DNA of 64,000 nucleotides from contig SADC01001324.1 in NCBI GenBank assembly GCA_004194705.1, positions 62,001 through 126,000 of the forward strand. Direction: 5' to 3'. Source of the DNA: Ditylenchus dipsaci. Lineage: Eukaryota > Nematoda > Chromadorea > Rhabditida > Anguinidae. Position 1 is the stretch's first letter; the number at the start of each line of letters is the position of its first letter. Positions 1 to 12,265 of the stretch are shown here, piece by piece. Made by a program: the position numbers and the translations under genes. The notes under the pieces are model-generated. The model did not search any database and was not told the origin of the DNA. It saw nothing but the letters and a program-made list of their open reading frames with translations.

Positions 1-1320
1 GGAAAGGAAAAACAAACAAATGCATATGAAGAGAGATTCTTTTAAAGGAGTGGGTTGGGAGGAGTGAAGGAGAAAATAATTAGCATTTAATCCACTTTCA
101 AACACACCCTCGGAAATGTGGCGAAATAGAGGCAATCAAGTGAGGCAGCTCGAATTCGGTAGAGATTTGCAGGCTCTATTCAAAAAAATATAGTATTACA
201 GTCGAGCCCCAATAAACTGCCATCGCCAGTAAATCGCCAGCTCAGACAAATTAGGTTTGCCAGCAAAAAAATAACAACGGGAAATTCACCCTAAATACGC
301 CGATACACAATATATCGCCATCCTCAGTCTGATCCTGTCCAATAACAGTATTCCCAGTAAACCGGCACCTTGCATATTTTGCAACTCTTTTCAAATTCCC
401 GCCAAATTTTCTGAATTATTTTTGAATTTGCGTCAGCCTGAAGCACGCTGATGCCATTAATAACTCTTTTTATGAGGATCGAAAGAAGAAATAAAGTCAC
501 TAACCAAATTTTTTCGCGGTTGCTTAACCGATCATTGAATGTTACGTTTTGTTTGAATAAAGATGAGTTGACTGTACTGATAGAAGCCTGATAAAAGGAC
601 ACTATCAATAAGCTGCCACCAAATACACTATGAGCATGCCAACGGTGTCCCCAGGGTGGCGGTTTACCAGGACTTAACTGTGAAAACGCAAGCCTCGTCC
701 GTACTGATATTTTTTATTTGCGCTCCGTAGCAAGCCAGTGGCTACCGCCATGCCTGGTGACTGGCACAATAAATTTTGGTTGGTTTCCAATTCTTTGTTC
801 GAAAAGTGTTGAAAAGCCTTGAATTGGATCCAACTTGGATATGATTCCTAACAAGAGCGACGCGACACTGTCGTGACAATAATACTGATTGATCTAAGAC
901 TGGATTAAAAATAGAAGGCTGGTTAACGACTTATTCCGCCAAAAGGGGTCAAAACTTTTCCGTAAATATTTACTCCGCGCCAAATGACAGGATAACCAAG
1001 AAACAAAAACATCGTGTTTTTGACACTATACATCAATTTTGGGCTCAAGAGAAGGCGATAATATAATTTCGAGATCACGTCAGGAAAAACATATGGCCGT
1101 TTGAAATCAACTGAATCTGTATTTACACCTTGTAGATAAAGCTTGGTTTTCTTAAAACTTTAACAACCCTTGACAAGATTCTGCAGTTTTTATAAGTGAA
1201 TACCAACGTGTTTTTATACATGCAGAATTTTGAAAATATCTCAAAAAACAGCGCAACCCACTACGCATGGAATAATTCCAAAGAAAAACTAGACTACAAC
1301 AAATAGTTCAATAACAACGG
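1..1320. other. Gene-free left flank
   Basis: No coding exon, RNA gene or clear repeat boundary is seen. The sequence is AT-rich with only short ORFs. It lies downstream of the minus-strand RPS3 gene and ends at that gene's poly(A) signal. Confidence 0.5.
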
Positions 1321-1326
1321 TTTATT
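1321..1326 (-). terminator. Poly(A) signal of RPS3
   Basis: AATAAA on the minus strand (tttatt on plus), about 80 nt past the RPS3 stop codon, the expected distance for a cleavage/polyadenylation signal. Confidence 0.6.
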
Positions 1327-1404
1327 CTTTTACAACACTCATTAGCAAGGAACGAATGAATTTCTTGTCAACAAAAGTAGTAACAGCTTAATATGCAAAC
1401 AGCC

Positions 1405-2322
1405 TTAATATCCTGCAGGCTGAATTGGCACAGGCTGTTGTTGCTGTGGAATAGGCTGTGGCTGAATTGGCTGCTCGCGGTGCTCACTGTAAGGCTGGGC
1501 CGGGTTAGCTTGTCCTCAGGCTCCTTGATCTCGATGTGGTCTGGCAATGGGTTGCGTGGTCCGATTTGGCCCTTGGGGTCGTGCGGCAACATGATTTTCA
1601 CTTTGATGCCCAAAACTCCTGAATTTTTTTTAATTAAAATATTTTTAAGGATTACTAAAAGCAAAAAAGTCTACCTTGACGCAGCTGAACGTGACGAACT
1701 GCCTGCTGTATGTAGTGGTTGACAGGGTCTCCGGAGTGGATCATCACACCATCCACAAACTTCATTGCCTTGGCACGCTGACCACGCAGCTTGCCGGAAA
1801 CAATGATTTCGCAACCTCGAGCCTGAGACTCCATGATGAAGCGGAGAACACCATAGCAAGCACGACGCACAGCCAGACCACCGACCAGTTTGTAGCGAAG
1901 AGACTCACACTGAGCAACGGCGCACAATCCACGGCTGGACACTTTCTCAGCGTACAGCTAAATTTTTAAAAAATTTTAAAAATTATTTTAATTTTGAAAA
2001 ACCAATAAAAATCAAGATTTATCTTAGGAGCACGGAAAATGTGTGAATAGTAAAACAAAAAAGCCCACCTCTACTTGTCCAACATTAAATCCAAAGCGCT
2101 TCTGTACCACAGCTGTCAACTCGCGAATACGTTTGCCACGCTCACCAAGAACATTTTGGGTGCGGGTAGCCATGATAATGACTTCAGTGCGAGATGGAGC
2201 TCTGCGAACTTCCACTCCAGAATATCCATCTTCAGCCAGCTCCTTCATCAAGAAGTTGTTCAGTTCAGCCTTGAAAATTCCATCTTGGACGGCTTTCTCT
2301 TCTTTGTGATTGCCTGAGCCAT
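1405..2322 (-). CDS. RPS3: 40S ribosomal protein S3
   Basis: Structural protein of the small ribosomal subunit at the mRNA entry tunnel. There are three exons on the minus strand: 2322-2069, 1957-1675 and 1618-1405, with introns of 111 and 56 nt. The start [10 protein letters not shown] matches the family N-terminus. The KH-type core ([18 protein letters not shown]), the S3 C-terminal domain ([36 protein letters not shown]) and [12 protein letters not shown] are all present. The C-terminal tail is Gln/Pro-rich and ends in PAGY. Reading frame is kept only if one base is restored near 2294 (a run of three T on plus) and one near 1513. With both added, the exons sum to 753 nt, i.e. 250 residues plus stop, the normal size. 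An acceptor-like TTATTTCAG lies 7 nt upstream of the ATG. A retrocopy is excluded by the introns. The frameshifts are most simply consensus errors. Confidence 0.97.
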
Positions 2323-2329
2323 GATTGCA

Positions 2330-2338
2330 CTGAAATAA
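2330..2338 (-). promoter_or_regulatory. Putative trans-splice acceptor of RPS3
   Basis: TTATTTCAG on the minus strand ends 7 nt before the RPS3 start codon. No upstream coding exon or paired donor is needed, so a spliced-leader acceptor is the simplest reading (inference). Confidence 0.45.
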
Positions 2339-3541
2339 GATAAATTTTCAATGATTTTTGTAAAAATCGAATATAAAAGACAATTGAAAAAGCAATCAAC
2401 TCAAGTTAACTACAGTGATATCTTTAACTTTACTCACGGAGTTTCAATTTTATTCACTTTAATTTTACTCATTTACAAGCAAACTCTTTTTTGAGAAAAT
2501 ATTGGAGCTAGAGTTTATAACAGGGATCCGAAGTGCGCTGATTGCTTAGCATTTTTCTTATTTAACCCAAAACTGCTAATTTTATAATTAAAATGCAATA
2601 AGATCTAAAAACAAAGCATTTTAAGCGATTTTGATAATTTTAGACCCGAAGTGTTGATATTGGAAGATTTTGACTTCGAAGCGCTGTTATAAGATAATGC
2701 ATAAGAAATAGATTTAATTGAAAATTACTGGCATTACTGCAAAGCTTGCAACATTTACGCTCAGAATAATCAATATCAAAGTTCATAAAAAAGTAAAAAA
2801 TTAGTTAAAATTTTTCCGATCCTTTGATTCCCCTTTGAAAGGGAAACTTAATGTGAAATGAGTCTCTACATAAAAATACCATCAATATAAGATTACTAAA
2901 ATTATATTTAGTCGGCCAAATCCAAGCAAAGCTGGTATAAGGCTACTGATCATCGGCCCAGAAAGTTTATCTTATATAAATACTTAACTGTATATAAAAT
3001 CCGAAAAAGGTTTCAGAAATTTATTGAATACTAAAATAAATGATAAAATACCAAAAAAATACAAGCTACAAGAAATTAGAGCACACAGAGAATCTACAGC
3101 TAGTGAAAATCCAAAAATCACAATGCCATAAAAGCATCCTGCCTTCAGCACATTTAAACTGCAAATAAATTGTCTCGTAGCGAATTGGTTGGAGCTACGA
3201 TATTTTTCCAAGTATTCAATTAGAAAGGAAGACTCCTCCTTTTCTTGACATCAATATTTTCCAGACTCTTTGCGATGCAGTTCACCTCACCTAGTCAATG
3301 ACCTAAACTAGATATTTTTTCAGGTAACTAAGACATGATCCATACAAGTCTTGTATAGCTGAGTCCTACGGTGTAGTATTGCAAACACACAGGAATTACA
3401 CCAACACACCTTTAGCTGCTATTCCAGTCAGGATTTATTTATTGTAGCCATTGTGTCTGCAATTTCGGCTCAATTTATCAAAAAAACCAACTATTTATTG
3501 GAGTTGTTTATTTGCCCATAATAGATAGTATTAGTGTAAGC
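2339..3541. other. Divergent intergenic region RPS3/DNAJC25
   Basis: AT-rich spacer between the 5' ends of two divergently transcribed genes, so it should hold both promoters. No TATA box or other defined element can be assigned with confidence, and no repeat family recognised elsewhere in the window is obvious here. Confidence 0.4.
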
Positions 3542-6500
3542 ATGTTGCTTGTATTGCGTTTACTAGCCTTTTTTGCCTCCCAACTAGTTGGCCCATGTAT
3601 TGGAGTTGGACTTGCTCCAGGTTTAAAATTTTTCTGGCTTACATAAACAAAAGTGTTTATTAAACAAAATTTAGGTCTTTACTGTGGTCTTGACACCTGT
3701 TATGAAGGTAACTTTTAGAAATTCATTTGTCTGAATTAAACAATGTTAGATTTGGAAAATTTGACCCTAGTAGCGCATACCACCCCCCCCCCCCAACAAT
3801 TTTTATTTTCAAAATCAGGTTTTAACCATTTCTAAGTAATTCTTATGCGCTGAAAACAATAAAAAGGTGTTTTCGGGCATTTTCTGACCTAAAAAGTTGA
3901 TTTTTGGAAAAAAAATTTTGACCAAAAGTCGACTTTTTGCCTTGGGGGACCAAGGTCTTCTACCTCGTTTTGTCACTGGAGCTAGACAAAAGAGTCTCCA
4001 TATGCATTTTGTGATCAAGAGTCCTGCTCGGAATTATGTCTAAGGTAAGTGAGATGCGCACACCCACATACGTGATTGGGGTGTATTACCGAGCAGCGTC
4101 GAAATTTCGTTACGCAAAAATAAATAAAGAAAAGTAAAAAACCGGGGATGACATTTTGTTTTTGGGCATTTTTTGAATTTGCGCCTTGACAAAAAAATAA
4201 ACCGCATCTTACGCACCAAAAAAACCGACCATGTACAACCTTAACCTTAAAAACGACAAAAAAATTCTGAAAACTCATGATTGCAACGCAATTCTTTAGC
4301 GCTTGGTGTTGAGAGGGAGTCATTTAACAAGTCAGAATTGTCAAAAATTTATCGAAAATTGGCCCGACAATATCATCCAGACAGAGTCAAAGATCCAGTA
4401 AGTTATAATACAGGATGCGGCGATTTTTTTCCGGATTTGATTTGCTCATAATTTTTTTGAGCAAATATGAAGTGCTCTTCTTTTTATAGTTAAATAGCCT
4501 ATCCGATTTCATTTTGTTTGCGCATTGAAGGAGTTTGTTCCGTTCCAATTTTTATTAATAATTATTAAAATAAAGACATTGCTTCTCTTCAAAAAACTTG
4601 AAAAAATAGGAAATAACTTTTATTATGAGTACTTTATCTTTGCTCAAAAAAAGTTATGAGCAAATGAAATCCGGGAAAAAATTGACGCAGCCTGTACTTT
4701 AATTACAACCAATACAATCTGCCATCATTTACAGGATCTAGTCGAAGAATCTGAAAAAAAGTTCCGGTTGATTGCCACAGCCTATGAGACACTGAAAGAT
4801 GATGAGACAAGGACATATTATGACTATTATTTGGACAATCCAGAGGAGAGGTACTACAATTACTACCAGGTAATTACTTAGACCAAAAAATAACTAATAG
4901 CTAAAATAAAAATCATGAATTTAGTACTACCGAATGCGTGCCACTCCAAAGGTGGACGTCAAATATGTTATTCTGGTTGCCATTCTACTCATTTCAGTAT
5001 TCCAAGTAGGTTTAACTTGCGAAAAAAAATATTTTGTTAAAAATAATTACCTCACTTCTTGATATTTGATTTTATCGCAAATTACGCCTAAAACTAGAAT
5101 TACAATTAAAAGGTTCGGCTGTAGCTTCTAGCTGTCTCTGGGTAAGTGATGGCCTCGATAAAAGACCAAACGCGAGAGCCAAATGCTGCAACCCTATTTT
5201 GGACAGAATTGACAAAGTTTTTGCAATCGCAAAGTGATGACGAGACCATTTTTCGGCAAGGTCGGCTCGAAAATTGATCAATTTGAAAAATCTTCCGTGG
5301 TAGTTATCTGAGATGTCAAAAAATTAACGTAAACTCTCTAATTATGAGCCCAGCTCGATAATTTTTCCACCCCTTAAAGGACCATGGTTTTTGCGCGCAG
5401 CGGCACACGAAAAATTTGAATTGGCGGGGGACACTTCTCTTTCGTCTATCAGTGTACTCTTTCGAGTCGTTTCAAATGACTCTAAAGAGTACACTGATAG
5501 ACGAAAGAGAAGTGTCCCCCGCCAATTCAAATTTTCCGTGTGCCGCTGCGCACAAAACCATGGTCACCTGTTTTTGAATTTGTCCCCCGCAAATTCAAAA
5601 AAATTCCGAATCGTTGAACTTCTGTATGTATTTCTCAGCTTGGTTTCTAATACAACAAAGCCTAGAATTTGATTTTAGGTATAGTTTAGTTAAAAACCAA
5701 CTTGAAAAAATCTGTACAGAAGTTCAATAATTCAGAAAAAATTTTGAATTGGTGGGTACAAAATTTGTAACAGGTGACCATGCCCCTTTAAAGATGGGGA
5801 AATTTTTCAAATAAATTTTTAAATTCCAATCCAAAAAAGCGGAATCGATAGAGCTCGTGGGGGTTTTAAAAGTGCAGAAAGAAATTTGAAAAATATTTAT
5901 TCTGCGATGAGATATAGGTCCTCAAAGTCGAGGAAACCCGGTAATTAGAGGGCAGCTCATAATAAGAGAGTTCACGGTAAACACAAGCAAACATAAGAAT
6001 GCGAATACAACTGACTCACGACAAGAGTTTGCCTAAAATTGAACAAAACGGTGAATACAAATTCATACAACTTTTTTTAATGTCACCATTTTTAAATTTT
6101 GTATCGCATTTGCCCGTCACATTCATCGATAAATATATCCATATATCCCCAGGATATATCCCCAGCCTTTTCGTATTGTGACCAGAATGTCGTCGTTGCG
6201 TTCAGCATTTTGCTACGATGGTCAAAACGCGACAGCCAAACGCGTCCTATTTATTTATGCTACTTTTACTAACCGTATAAAATTTTAGTACCTAAGTGGC
6301 CTGCAAAAACACACTGAAGCCATGAAGTATGCCAAAGAGCAAGTCAAATTTCGCAACATGGCCATTGACATTGCCAGACAAAGGGTGTGGTGGAGTTTGA
6401 CAAAATGGGGAAGATTAAGAAGAAGCAGAAAAATGGCACTGATCCCGAGCTGATCATCAGTGGCATAATAGAAGAAAACATAAATATCAGTGGTGGCTAC

Positions 6501-7529
6501 AAAAAACAGACTATATACGATACTCTTGCCTGGCAAATCATCACTCTACCCCTGATACTATTCCGCTACTTGGCTTGGTGGACGGTTTGGGCAAAAAAAT
6601 ACTGGATTCAAAAACAGGAATATGATGAGGAAGCAAAACTGTATCTTATTCAGGTAGATTTCAAAGAAATCAAAAAAATATAACTCTTTTTAATTACAGA
6701 AACATCTAAAAATTAACTCGGATCAATTCTTGGTAAGACCTTTTTCAAATTTCAGCAGATTGAATAATAATTACTGTCAAAACAACAATAATTTAAAAAA
6801 GTATACCAACTTGGTGTTACCAAGTTGATGTGCCGAACGATTCTGTACTGGTTCGGTTTTATGAGCCCACTTTGTGCACCGAGTCGGTTGGATAGCCGAC
6901 ACACACTTGCGGGCATGTGCAAAATTTGAATTGGCGGGGGACATTTTTAATTTCGTCTCTCACTATACTCTAATGAGTCATTTCGAAGAACATTTCATTT
7001 GAATTTCATTTGGAAATTTATTTAAAAAATTTCTAGACACACAAGTTTTATGCATTATTCAAAAGTATATTCAAACGATTTAAACGGTATCAGTGAACCA
7101 TGACAACACAAAAAAACTATTCAAAAATGATACCGCATTTTCAAAAAAAAACTGTACAGAATTGAACCAAAATCTGATTTTTTACCAGCCGAAGCGATTC
7201 CGTCCCGGATCTCCAAGAAATCAGATTTCCAAAATCAGACTCCTGCCGGATTCCGGCCACCAACTCTACGCTTACGCCTAAGCCACTAAAAATTACATGC
7301 ACCTAACACAATCCAACCAGAGAAATTGAAAAATTTATTTAGGCTCTTGGCGAAAAAACTATTGATGACTATATGGCAAAACAGCTGTGGAAAAGTCGGA
7401 GTTCGACCACTGGAAAGAGGTCAAAGACATGGAGGACAAGGAGAAGCAAAACAACTCCGGCAATACAGACAGTACAAGCGATTTTTGAAGAAGAATGCCG
7501 GCAGCACCATCTCCTTCTTGGACGAATAG
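3542..7529 (+). CDS. DNAJC25: DNAJC25-type ER membrane J-domain protein
   Basis: Type III DnaJ co-chaperone expected in the ER membrane, with its J domain stimulating Hsp70. Eight exons: 3542-3620, 3675-3707, 4300-4397, 4735-4869, 4925-5005, 6289-6653, 6700-6732, 7343-7529. Exon 1 encodes a hydrophobic signal peptide (MLLVLRLLAFFASQLVG). A luminal-type GLYCGLDTCYE stretch follows, then the J domain with its HPD motif in exon 3 and ATAYETLKDDETR in exon 4. Next come the family block ATPKVDVKYVILVAILLISV (membrane segment), a Lys-rich linker, GGYKKQ, a second hydrophobic segment, and the C-terminal GSTISFLDE. One base is missing near 6383 and one each near 7396 and 7450. Restoring them makes exons 6 and 8 multiples of three and recovers the conserved VEFDKMGKIKKKQK and RQYKRFLKKN stretches. 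Introns 2, 3, 5 and 7 are enlarged by repeats; intron 5 is 1283 bp. Confidence 0.93.
3775..4085. repeat. Copy of dispersed repeat C in DNAJC25 intron 2
   Basis: The segment GCATTTTGTGATCAAGAGTC followed by TAAGGTAAGTGAG recurs near 43330-43380 and 61480-61530, with a related fragment near 46080. It is preceded by a C-run at about 3782-3794 and a CTTGGGGGACCAAGG block that also recurs near 61396. Only part of the longer copy is present here. Confidence 0.6.
5374..5791. mobile_element. TTAA-flanked foldback MITE (piggyBac-like) in DNAJC25 intron 5
   Basis: Begins TTAAAGGACCATGG and ends CCATGCCCCTTTAA, so it is flanked by TTAA, the piggyBac-type target. It consists of two successive snapback units. 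The first (about 5374-5568) has arms GACACTTCTCTTTCGTCTAT and its complement. The second (about 5566-5791) has arms GGTCACCTG...CAGGTGACC and contains AATTGGCGGG-type sequence. The first unit recurs at 30857-31055 inside an MCM2 intron and as a fragment near 6905-6985. Confidence 0.75.
6905..6985 (+). repeat. Fragment of the TTAAAGGACC MITE in DNAJC25 intron 7
   Basis: Contains AAATTTGAATTGGCGGGGGA and TTTCGTCTCTCACTATACTC, matching one arm of the 5374 and 30857 elements. No terminal TTAA is seen, so it is a truncated copy. Confidence 0.6.
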
Positions 7530-8833
7530 AAGGCCACTTTAGTTGCACTCACACCTCTCACTTCAAAGAACAACTAAAAGAGATGCAGCTAGGTGTTTGT
7601 GATTTAGGTTTCGGGGCTTTTCTGTTTCTGTACAATGTTGTTGGTGTTTTGCTTTTCAGATTGTTGTTGTGTTCAGATTTTCTCATTCCTTTATTCACTA
7701 TAGTGGTACTCCTTGAAAACACACATTTGATATATAAAGACGGGTTCAAAACAACAATCAACTTGGTTTAATACATACTTGACAGTCGCAAAGCCCCCAT
7801 CTGCACAAATCGGTGGTTTGGTTGTGGTCTTTGTTTGTAACAAGACTTGGGGGATGGTTTAGCACAACAACAGCTGAAATATAATAGTTGGTTAACATCA
7901 GACATGTAAAATAACCGAAATTGAACAAACAAATTCTAAATAATCAACTCGGATCACATATATAACCCAATTTTCGAAGTCTTTCATCCATCCTGTTCTG
8001 ACAGTCTTGTCCCAAATATCGTAAGGATTCCGATTTTGCCGATCATTTTTTAAAATAAAACAAATTTTGGATTAAAAACCTAAGACCTCGATATAGTGGC
8101 ACCCCTTTTTGAAAAAGGTTCAAGAGGTTCAACTGTATTGAATTATTAGATTTTTTCAGATAATTCTTTGTCTCGAGTGGAATTTGAAATTTGTAAACAA
8201 TTTTTTTCGTATAAAAGAAGTTTTATATGCAAATCGACGATGATGAGCACGAATCCGGTGTCAGACTTAGAGGTTTGCCGAGTTCAAAAAAAGTTTTACG
8301 TCAAATCCTGTTTCTACATTTTGCGTATATTTAAAAAATGACTGTTGACCACAGTTATCTATAAATTTTTAATTAGTTGTAGCCTATATAGTAGCACAGG
8401 AACAGCGCTACAAAATGCAATAACATTCAGGGTGGTCAACGAGGAATAAGGGGGATAAAATAGGTTTCTTGCTTAACTTAAAGAAGTGAGATTTTTTGGT
8501 ACTGAATAATTGAATAAAATAAACGAATAAAGTACAATTTGGTCGTTTTTCGTCAAGAAGTGCCACTTTATGTAGTGCTTATTGAGTTTTAAGCACCAAA
8601 AAAGACTTTGACGTAAAATCTCGAAACTTCTAAAGATTTAGTATGCCAAATAAAGTAGAGATTTTTAAATAAAGTACAAATGAGAACCCTGCTCAAGAGG
8701 TTTGTCATTTTTACGCATTGTGTGTTTTAAAAGCCCAGCCCATTTTAACCTCCAACCGAAATTTTTTATGCGATGCTCTAATAGAAATTTCTAGAAAGGC
8801 AAAAAAGATTAAAAATATCATCTGGAAAATATA
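7530..8833. other. Gene-free spacer
   Basis: 3' flank of DNAJC25. AT-rich with no recognisable exon or RNA gene. Short ORFs around 7558-7771 are open by chance and lack family similarity. Confidence 0.4.
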
Positions 8834-9083
8834 CCGTATTCTCTCTATTAGTTCCACACTCTCTATTAAATCCACACACCCAACTTTGAGGACCTGTATC
8901 TCAGCTCAGAGAAAAAATTTAACAAAGCTGTTAATTGCATTTTCTTAACCCCCACGAGCTCTACCGATTTTTTTTTTTTATTTTGGATTTTCACCCGAAA
9001 ATCTCGAGAACGATCGCAAATTTTTCCGTGTTTCGGATGATTGAAAAATAATCCCACATGTGGAACTAATAGAGAGAATACGG
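8834..9083. mobile_element. MITE of the TA-CCGTATT family
   Basis: Inverted ends CCGTATTCTCTCTATTAG and its complement, flanked by TA on both sides. Just inside the left end the word CTCTATTA is repeated, followed by the family core GACCTGTATCTCAGC. The same core with different words occurs at 44272-44515 and 56184-56444, and in inverted form near 5920 and 16620. Confidence 0.7.
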
Positions 9084-9085
9084 TA

Positions 9086-9263
9086 TGGTCAAACTTCTTC
9101 ATAAGCTACACTCCATTTAAGCTACACTTCCTTATAAGCTACACCTGAGTCCAGTCCCAAATGGGGTATGTTCCGTATAATATACCCCCTATATAAGCTA
9201 CACCTCACTATATGCTACATCTAGGATTGGTCCCGAGGTGTAGCTTATAGAGAAGTTTGACTG
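9086..9263. mobile_element. Pogo-like MITE, private word TAAGCTACAC
   Basis: Ends TGGTCAAACTTC and GAAGTTTGACTG, flanked by TA (9084-9085 and 9264-9265). Internally the word TAAGCTACAC or a close variant recurs about five times, once on the opposite strand at the right end. It directly abuts the CCGTATT element and shares its TA. Confidence 0.7.
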
Positions 9264-10171
9264 TATTTGTCTGGTTTTTCAGCAAAACAATTTTTTTTAA
9301 CCATGTCAGTATAGGGCAGAGTTGTTAAATTACCTAATTTTTTAAATCTAAATATTTTCTAAATCTAAATCTGTTGGAAAAATCTGATAACATCCTTCTT
9401 AATCAGAAATTCTTCAGCATTCTGACGCACTTTACAGAATTTTGAAAAGACAACTTTTTAGGCCCACGACCAATAAAAAAAATGTCAGGTTGGCTAAACT
9501 GACATGTCAGTGTCAATGTCACCGTTACGAAAACACTGCCTGTTATGCAGCAAGTCAAAAAATTTAGAAAAAATGCAAAAGACGAAAATGTAGCGTGCAG
9601 ACCAATTCCAGCCTCAGCAATTTGAATTGTCTTAAATGGCGATGGAGGTTAACAAATTATTTGGCTCTATGTACAGAACTATATCTAAATCAAAAATTTC
9701 GGTGAAATCAAAATCGGCTTGCTCATTCTCTACATATACATACAGAATAGTTTTGAAAAGTACCCCGAAGCAAAACTACCACAGTCTTTACAGATTTTTT
9801 AAACCACTATGTGAACCATTCTTGCAGCTGCATTTACAAATTTTTTCTTTCTCACTATTTTCAAGCTTAGTTGTAACTATTATGAAGAACAATGAACATA
9901 ATCAGTGCAGGGGTCATATTTTCAATAAAAACAAGACGTACCTGCATGTATTCGCCTACCATAGAAGAGCCTTTTCGCATTAAAATTTAAAGAAAAAATT
10001 TACTTTCTAACTTAGTATCAAATTTTGCTTTATAAAGTCTTATATCAAATTCGGCCAACCTGTGCCAAAGAAAGACAACAACAACCCAAAAGTCCAAATT
10101 TATACCAATGAGAGAACATACAGCTAACAACGGGAGAACTCACCATAAATCACAATTGGAATCTAACCAGG
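9264..10171. other. Gene-free spacer
   Basis: Downstream of the minus-strand BuGZ gene. An ORF at 9636-9983 has no recognisable family or splice context. No repeat boundary was identified. Confidence 0.35.
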
Positions 10172-11527
10172 TCAACGACTTAAATAGTGGACGTTGCGGT
10201 GATTCAGATTCTTGTAACGAAGTGCCATCCGTTCTTCCTAAATAGATACAGGGTTATCGACCAGAATAAGTATAAAGGGTATTCTTAAAATTCCCGCCAC
10301 CTCCTAACCCTGGGTCGAGCCCCATCCCGATACCATATTTTTTGCCTTAGTCCTATCACCTTCTCCAAAACCACAGGGGACCCAGGCGAAATATAGACCC
10401 GTATCAGGGATAGGGTCCTGGATCACTTCATAAAAAATCGCTGAAAAAAGATACCGAAGAGTTAACTGTCACTCAAAAGTGTCGAAAATTCTTAAACCAG
10501 AAAGTAATTAAAGCAAGACTTTAACCCACCAGTGATACATTTTCATCCGGGCAAATGATCCTTGTTTTTGAGCTGAGCGGTTTCGGAGCTATCGCACTCG
10601 TTGACGGCATTTCCACCTTAGGCTTAGGCACCTCTACTGGACTGCTTTTGCTTTGATAGGCTGGAAACATAGCTGGTGGCTGCTGAGGCGGAACTTGAGG
10701 CCTTGGAATCGGAATAGATGCTGGAACTTGTGCCGTGACTTGTGCTGGAACTGTGGTAGGCATCATCGACATCTGAATTTGAGGAACTGGACCAGGAGGC
10801 ATTGGCACTCCACCGACACCCATTTGCGGCATTTGTCCCGGCATCTGACCGGACCTCTGAGATGGCATCTGACCCGGCATCTGAATTGGCACCTGACCCG
10901 GCATCTGACTTGGCATCTGACCAGGCATTTGACCTGGCATTTGAGGATACATGCCTTTAATATTGGACTGACGAAAATTGGCAACATAAAAACTAAAATA
11001 CATACCATAGGGCATTTGAGGCATCATCCCGTAAGGCATCCCAGGCATCATCCCAAATGGCATCTGCGGGAACGACGGTGTCGGAATAGATGAAGTGGCA
11101 CCAGGTCTCGATTGCTTAGCACTTGGCGGACCATCATCGTAATCTGGCGGTATTCCTTCCATTCCATAAACTTCGATTTCGACTGAATCACGACCGGGCA
11201 CTGCTGCAGGAATCTTGTCAATCGTCTCTTTGTGCACTTGCATACCTTGAATGATTGCGTCTAGATGTTTTTGTAATACTAAACTGAGACTTACAATGAA
11301 TAGCTAGTCCTGGTCCTGTGAAGAGTTTTTTCCCACAGATGTGACACTTGAAGTGCTTCGCTTTCTGATGCTGAATGAGAATCTTTTCATCTTCAAACTC
11401 TCGATTGCAATACCTAAGCTTGCAAAATTAATCTGCGGTATCAGTAACGATTTTCAGTCCTATGTTCGTGAAGAAAGAAAACTTACCAACACCATGGCTT
11501 AGACTGCTTCTTCTTCTTGCGTCCCAT
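10172..11527 (-). CDS. ZNF207: BuGZ/ZNF207 spindle-assembly zinc-finger protein
   Basis: Microtubule- and BUB3-binding protein of the kinetochore and spindle matrix. Five exons on the minus strand: 11527-11487, 11413-11295, 11245-11006, 10954-10530, 10237-10172, totalling 891 nt (296 residues) without any frameshift. The N-terminus [20 protein letters not shown] leads into two C2H2 fingers (WCWYCNREF...[17 protein letters not shown]...AIHCMQVH). The family signature [13 protein letters not shown] follows. Next is a Met/Pro/Gln/Gly low-complexity region with repeated MPGQ/MPSQ units, then a Pro-rich stretch. The GLEBS-like BUB3-binding motif ([11 protein letters not shown] + EERMAL) is split by the last intron. 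The final exon ends soon after, so the protein is shorter than the vertebrate one. The intron at 11005-10955 is in frame and unspliced product would stay open. Confidence 0.95.
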
Positions 11528-11538
11528 CGAAATATTTT

Positions 11539-11547
11539 CTGAAAATG
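11539..11547 (-). promoter_or_regulatory. Putative trans-splice acceptor of BuGZ
   Basis: CATTTTCAG on the minus strand ends 11 nt upstream of the BuGZ ATG. Same arrangement as at RPS3, MCM2 and the POLR1D-like gene. Confidence 0.45.
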
Positions 11548-12077
11548 TTTACCAGTAAAAATGTATTGACCAACCAGTTATGAATGACGATTAGTATGAA
11601 TGAAGCAAAATTTACCAAAAATCGCTAAGAGTCTTGCGAGCAGTTACAAAAATGCAGTGAGCTTTCTTAAATTTATTAGAAAAGGGATCGGTTTGAGACA
11701 AAATGTGTATTTGAAAACAAGCGGTAATCATATATTTTTCAAAAATGAGTTTTGGCGTAACTGTTTTAGATTCTGGGTTACACCTAAACAAAGTCACACG
11801 AAAAATATCTATTTTACTTTCAATCATTGAAATTCAATGTAGCATCATTGATAAAATTTAGGAGCAAATTCCCCCAAAATTTGTTTTCAGTCACAAAAAT
11901 CATGCCTTTCCAAAATCATTGATGTAAATTTTTTGATGTACAGTTTTAAATATGACTTTTTACTGAAAACATGTCCAAAATTTGATACCGATCTTCTAAA
12001 AAAAAAGTACATCCAAATAGGTTTGTCAACGTGGAATTTTCACTCTTAAACATTTGTAAATTTTAGCTTCAGCAATA
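11548..12077. other. Upstream region of BuGZ
   Basis: AT-rich, expected to contain the BuGZ promoter. No further exon is seen. The overlapping ORFs at 11600-11830 on both strands show no family similarity. Confidence 0.35.
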
Positions 12078-12265
12078 CAGTAGAGCCTCTTATTAACATA
12101 CTCCTCCATTAACATACGCTCTCCATTAACATACGGCTGGCTAAGATCTATTTGGTCTGATCATAGTGATTTCCTTATTAACATACTCTCCCGTTAACAT
12201 ACACCTCTCATTAACATACGGCTAGTCCCGGTCCCAAGGGTGTATGTTAATGGGAGTTCTGACTG
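12078..12265. mobile_element. Pogo-like MITE, private word ATTAACATAC
   Basis: Ends CAGTAGAGCCTC and GGGAGTTCTGACTG, flanked by TA. The word ATTAACATAC is repeated six or more times, with the opposite orientation at the right end, followed by the family phrase GGCTAGTCCCGGTCCC near the right terminus. Confidence 0.75.

Noticed and set aside
1405..2322. RPS3 as a processed pseudogene because of frameshifts
   Set aside because: Two introns are present, flanks contain a poly(A) signal and splice-leader-like acceptor, and the same type of one-base slip occurs in three other single genes.
10653..11093. Plus-strand ORF rich in His/Trp/Arg ([10 protein letters not shown])
   Set aside because: Antisense shadow of the MPGQ repeat of BuGZ.
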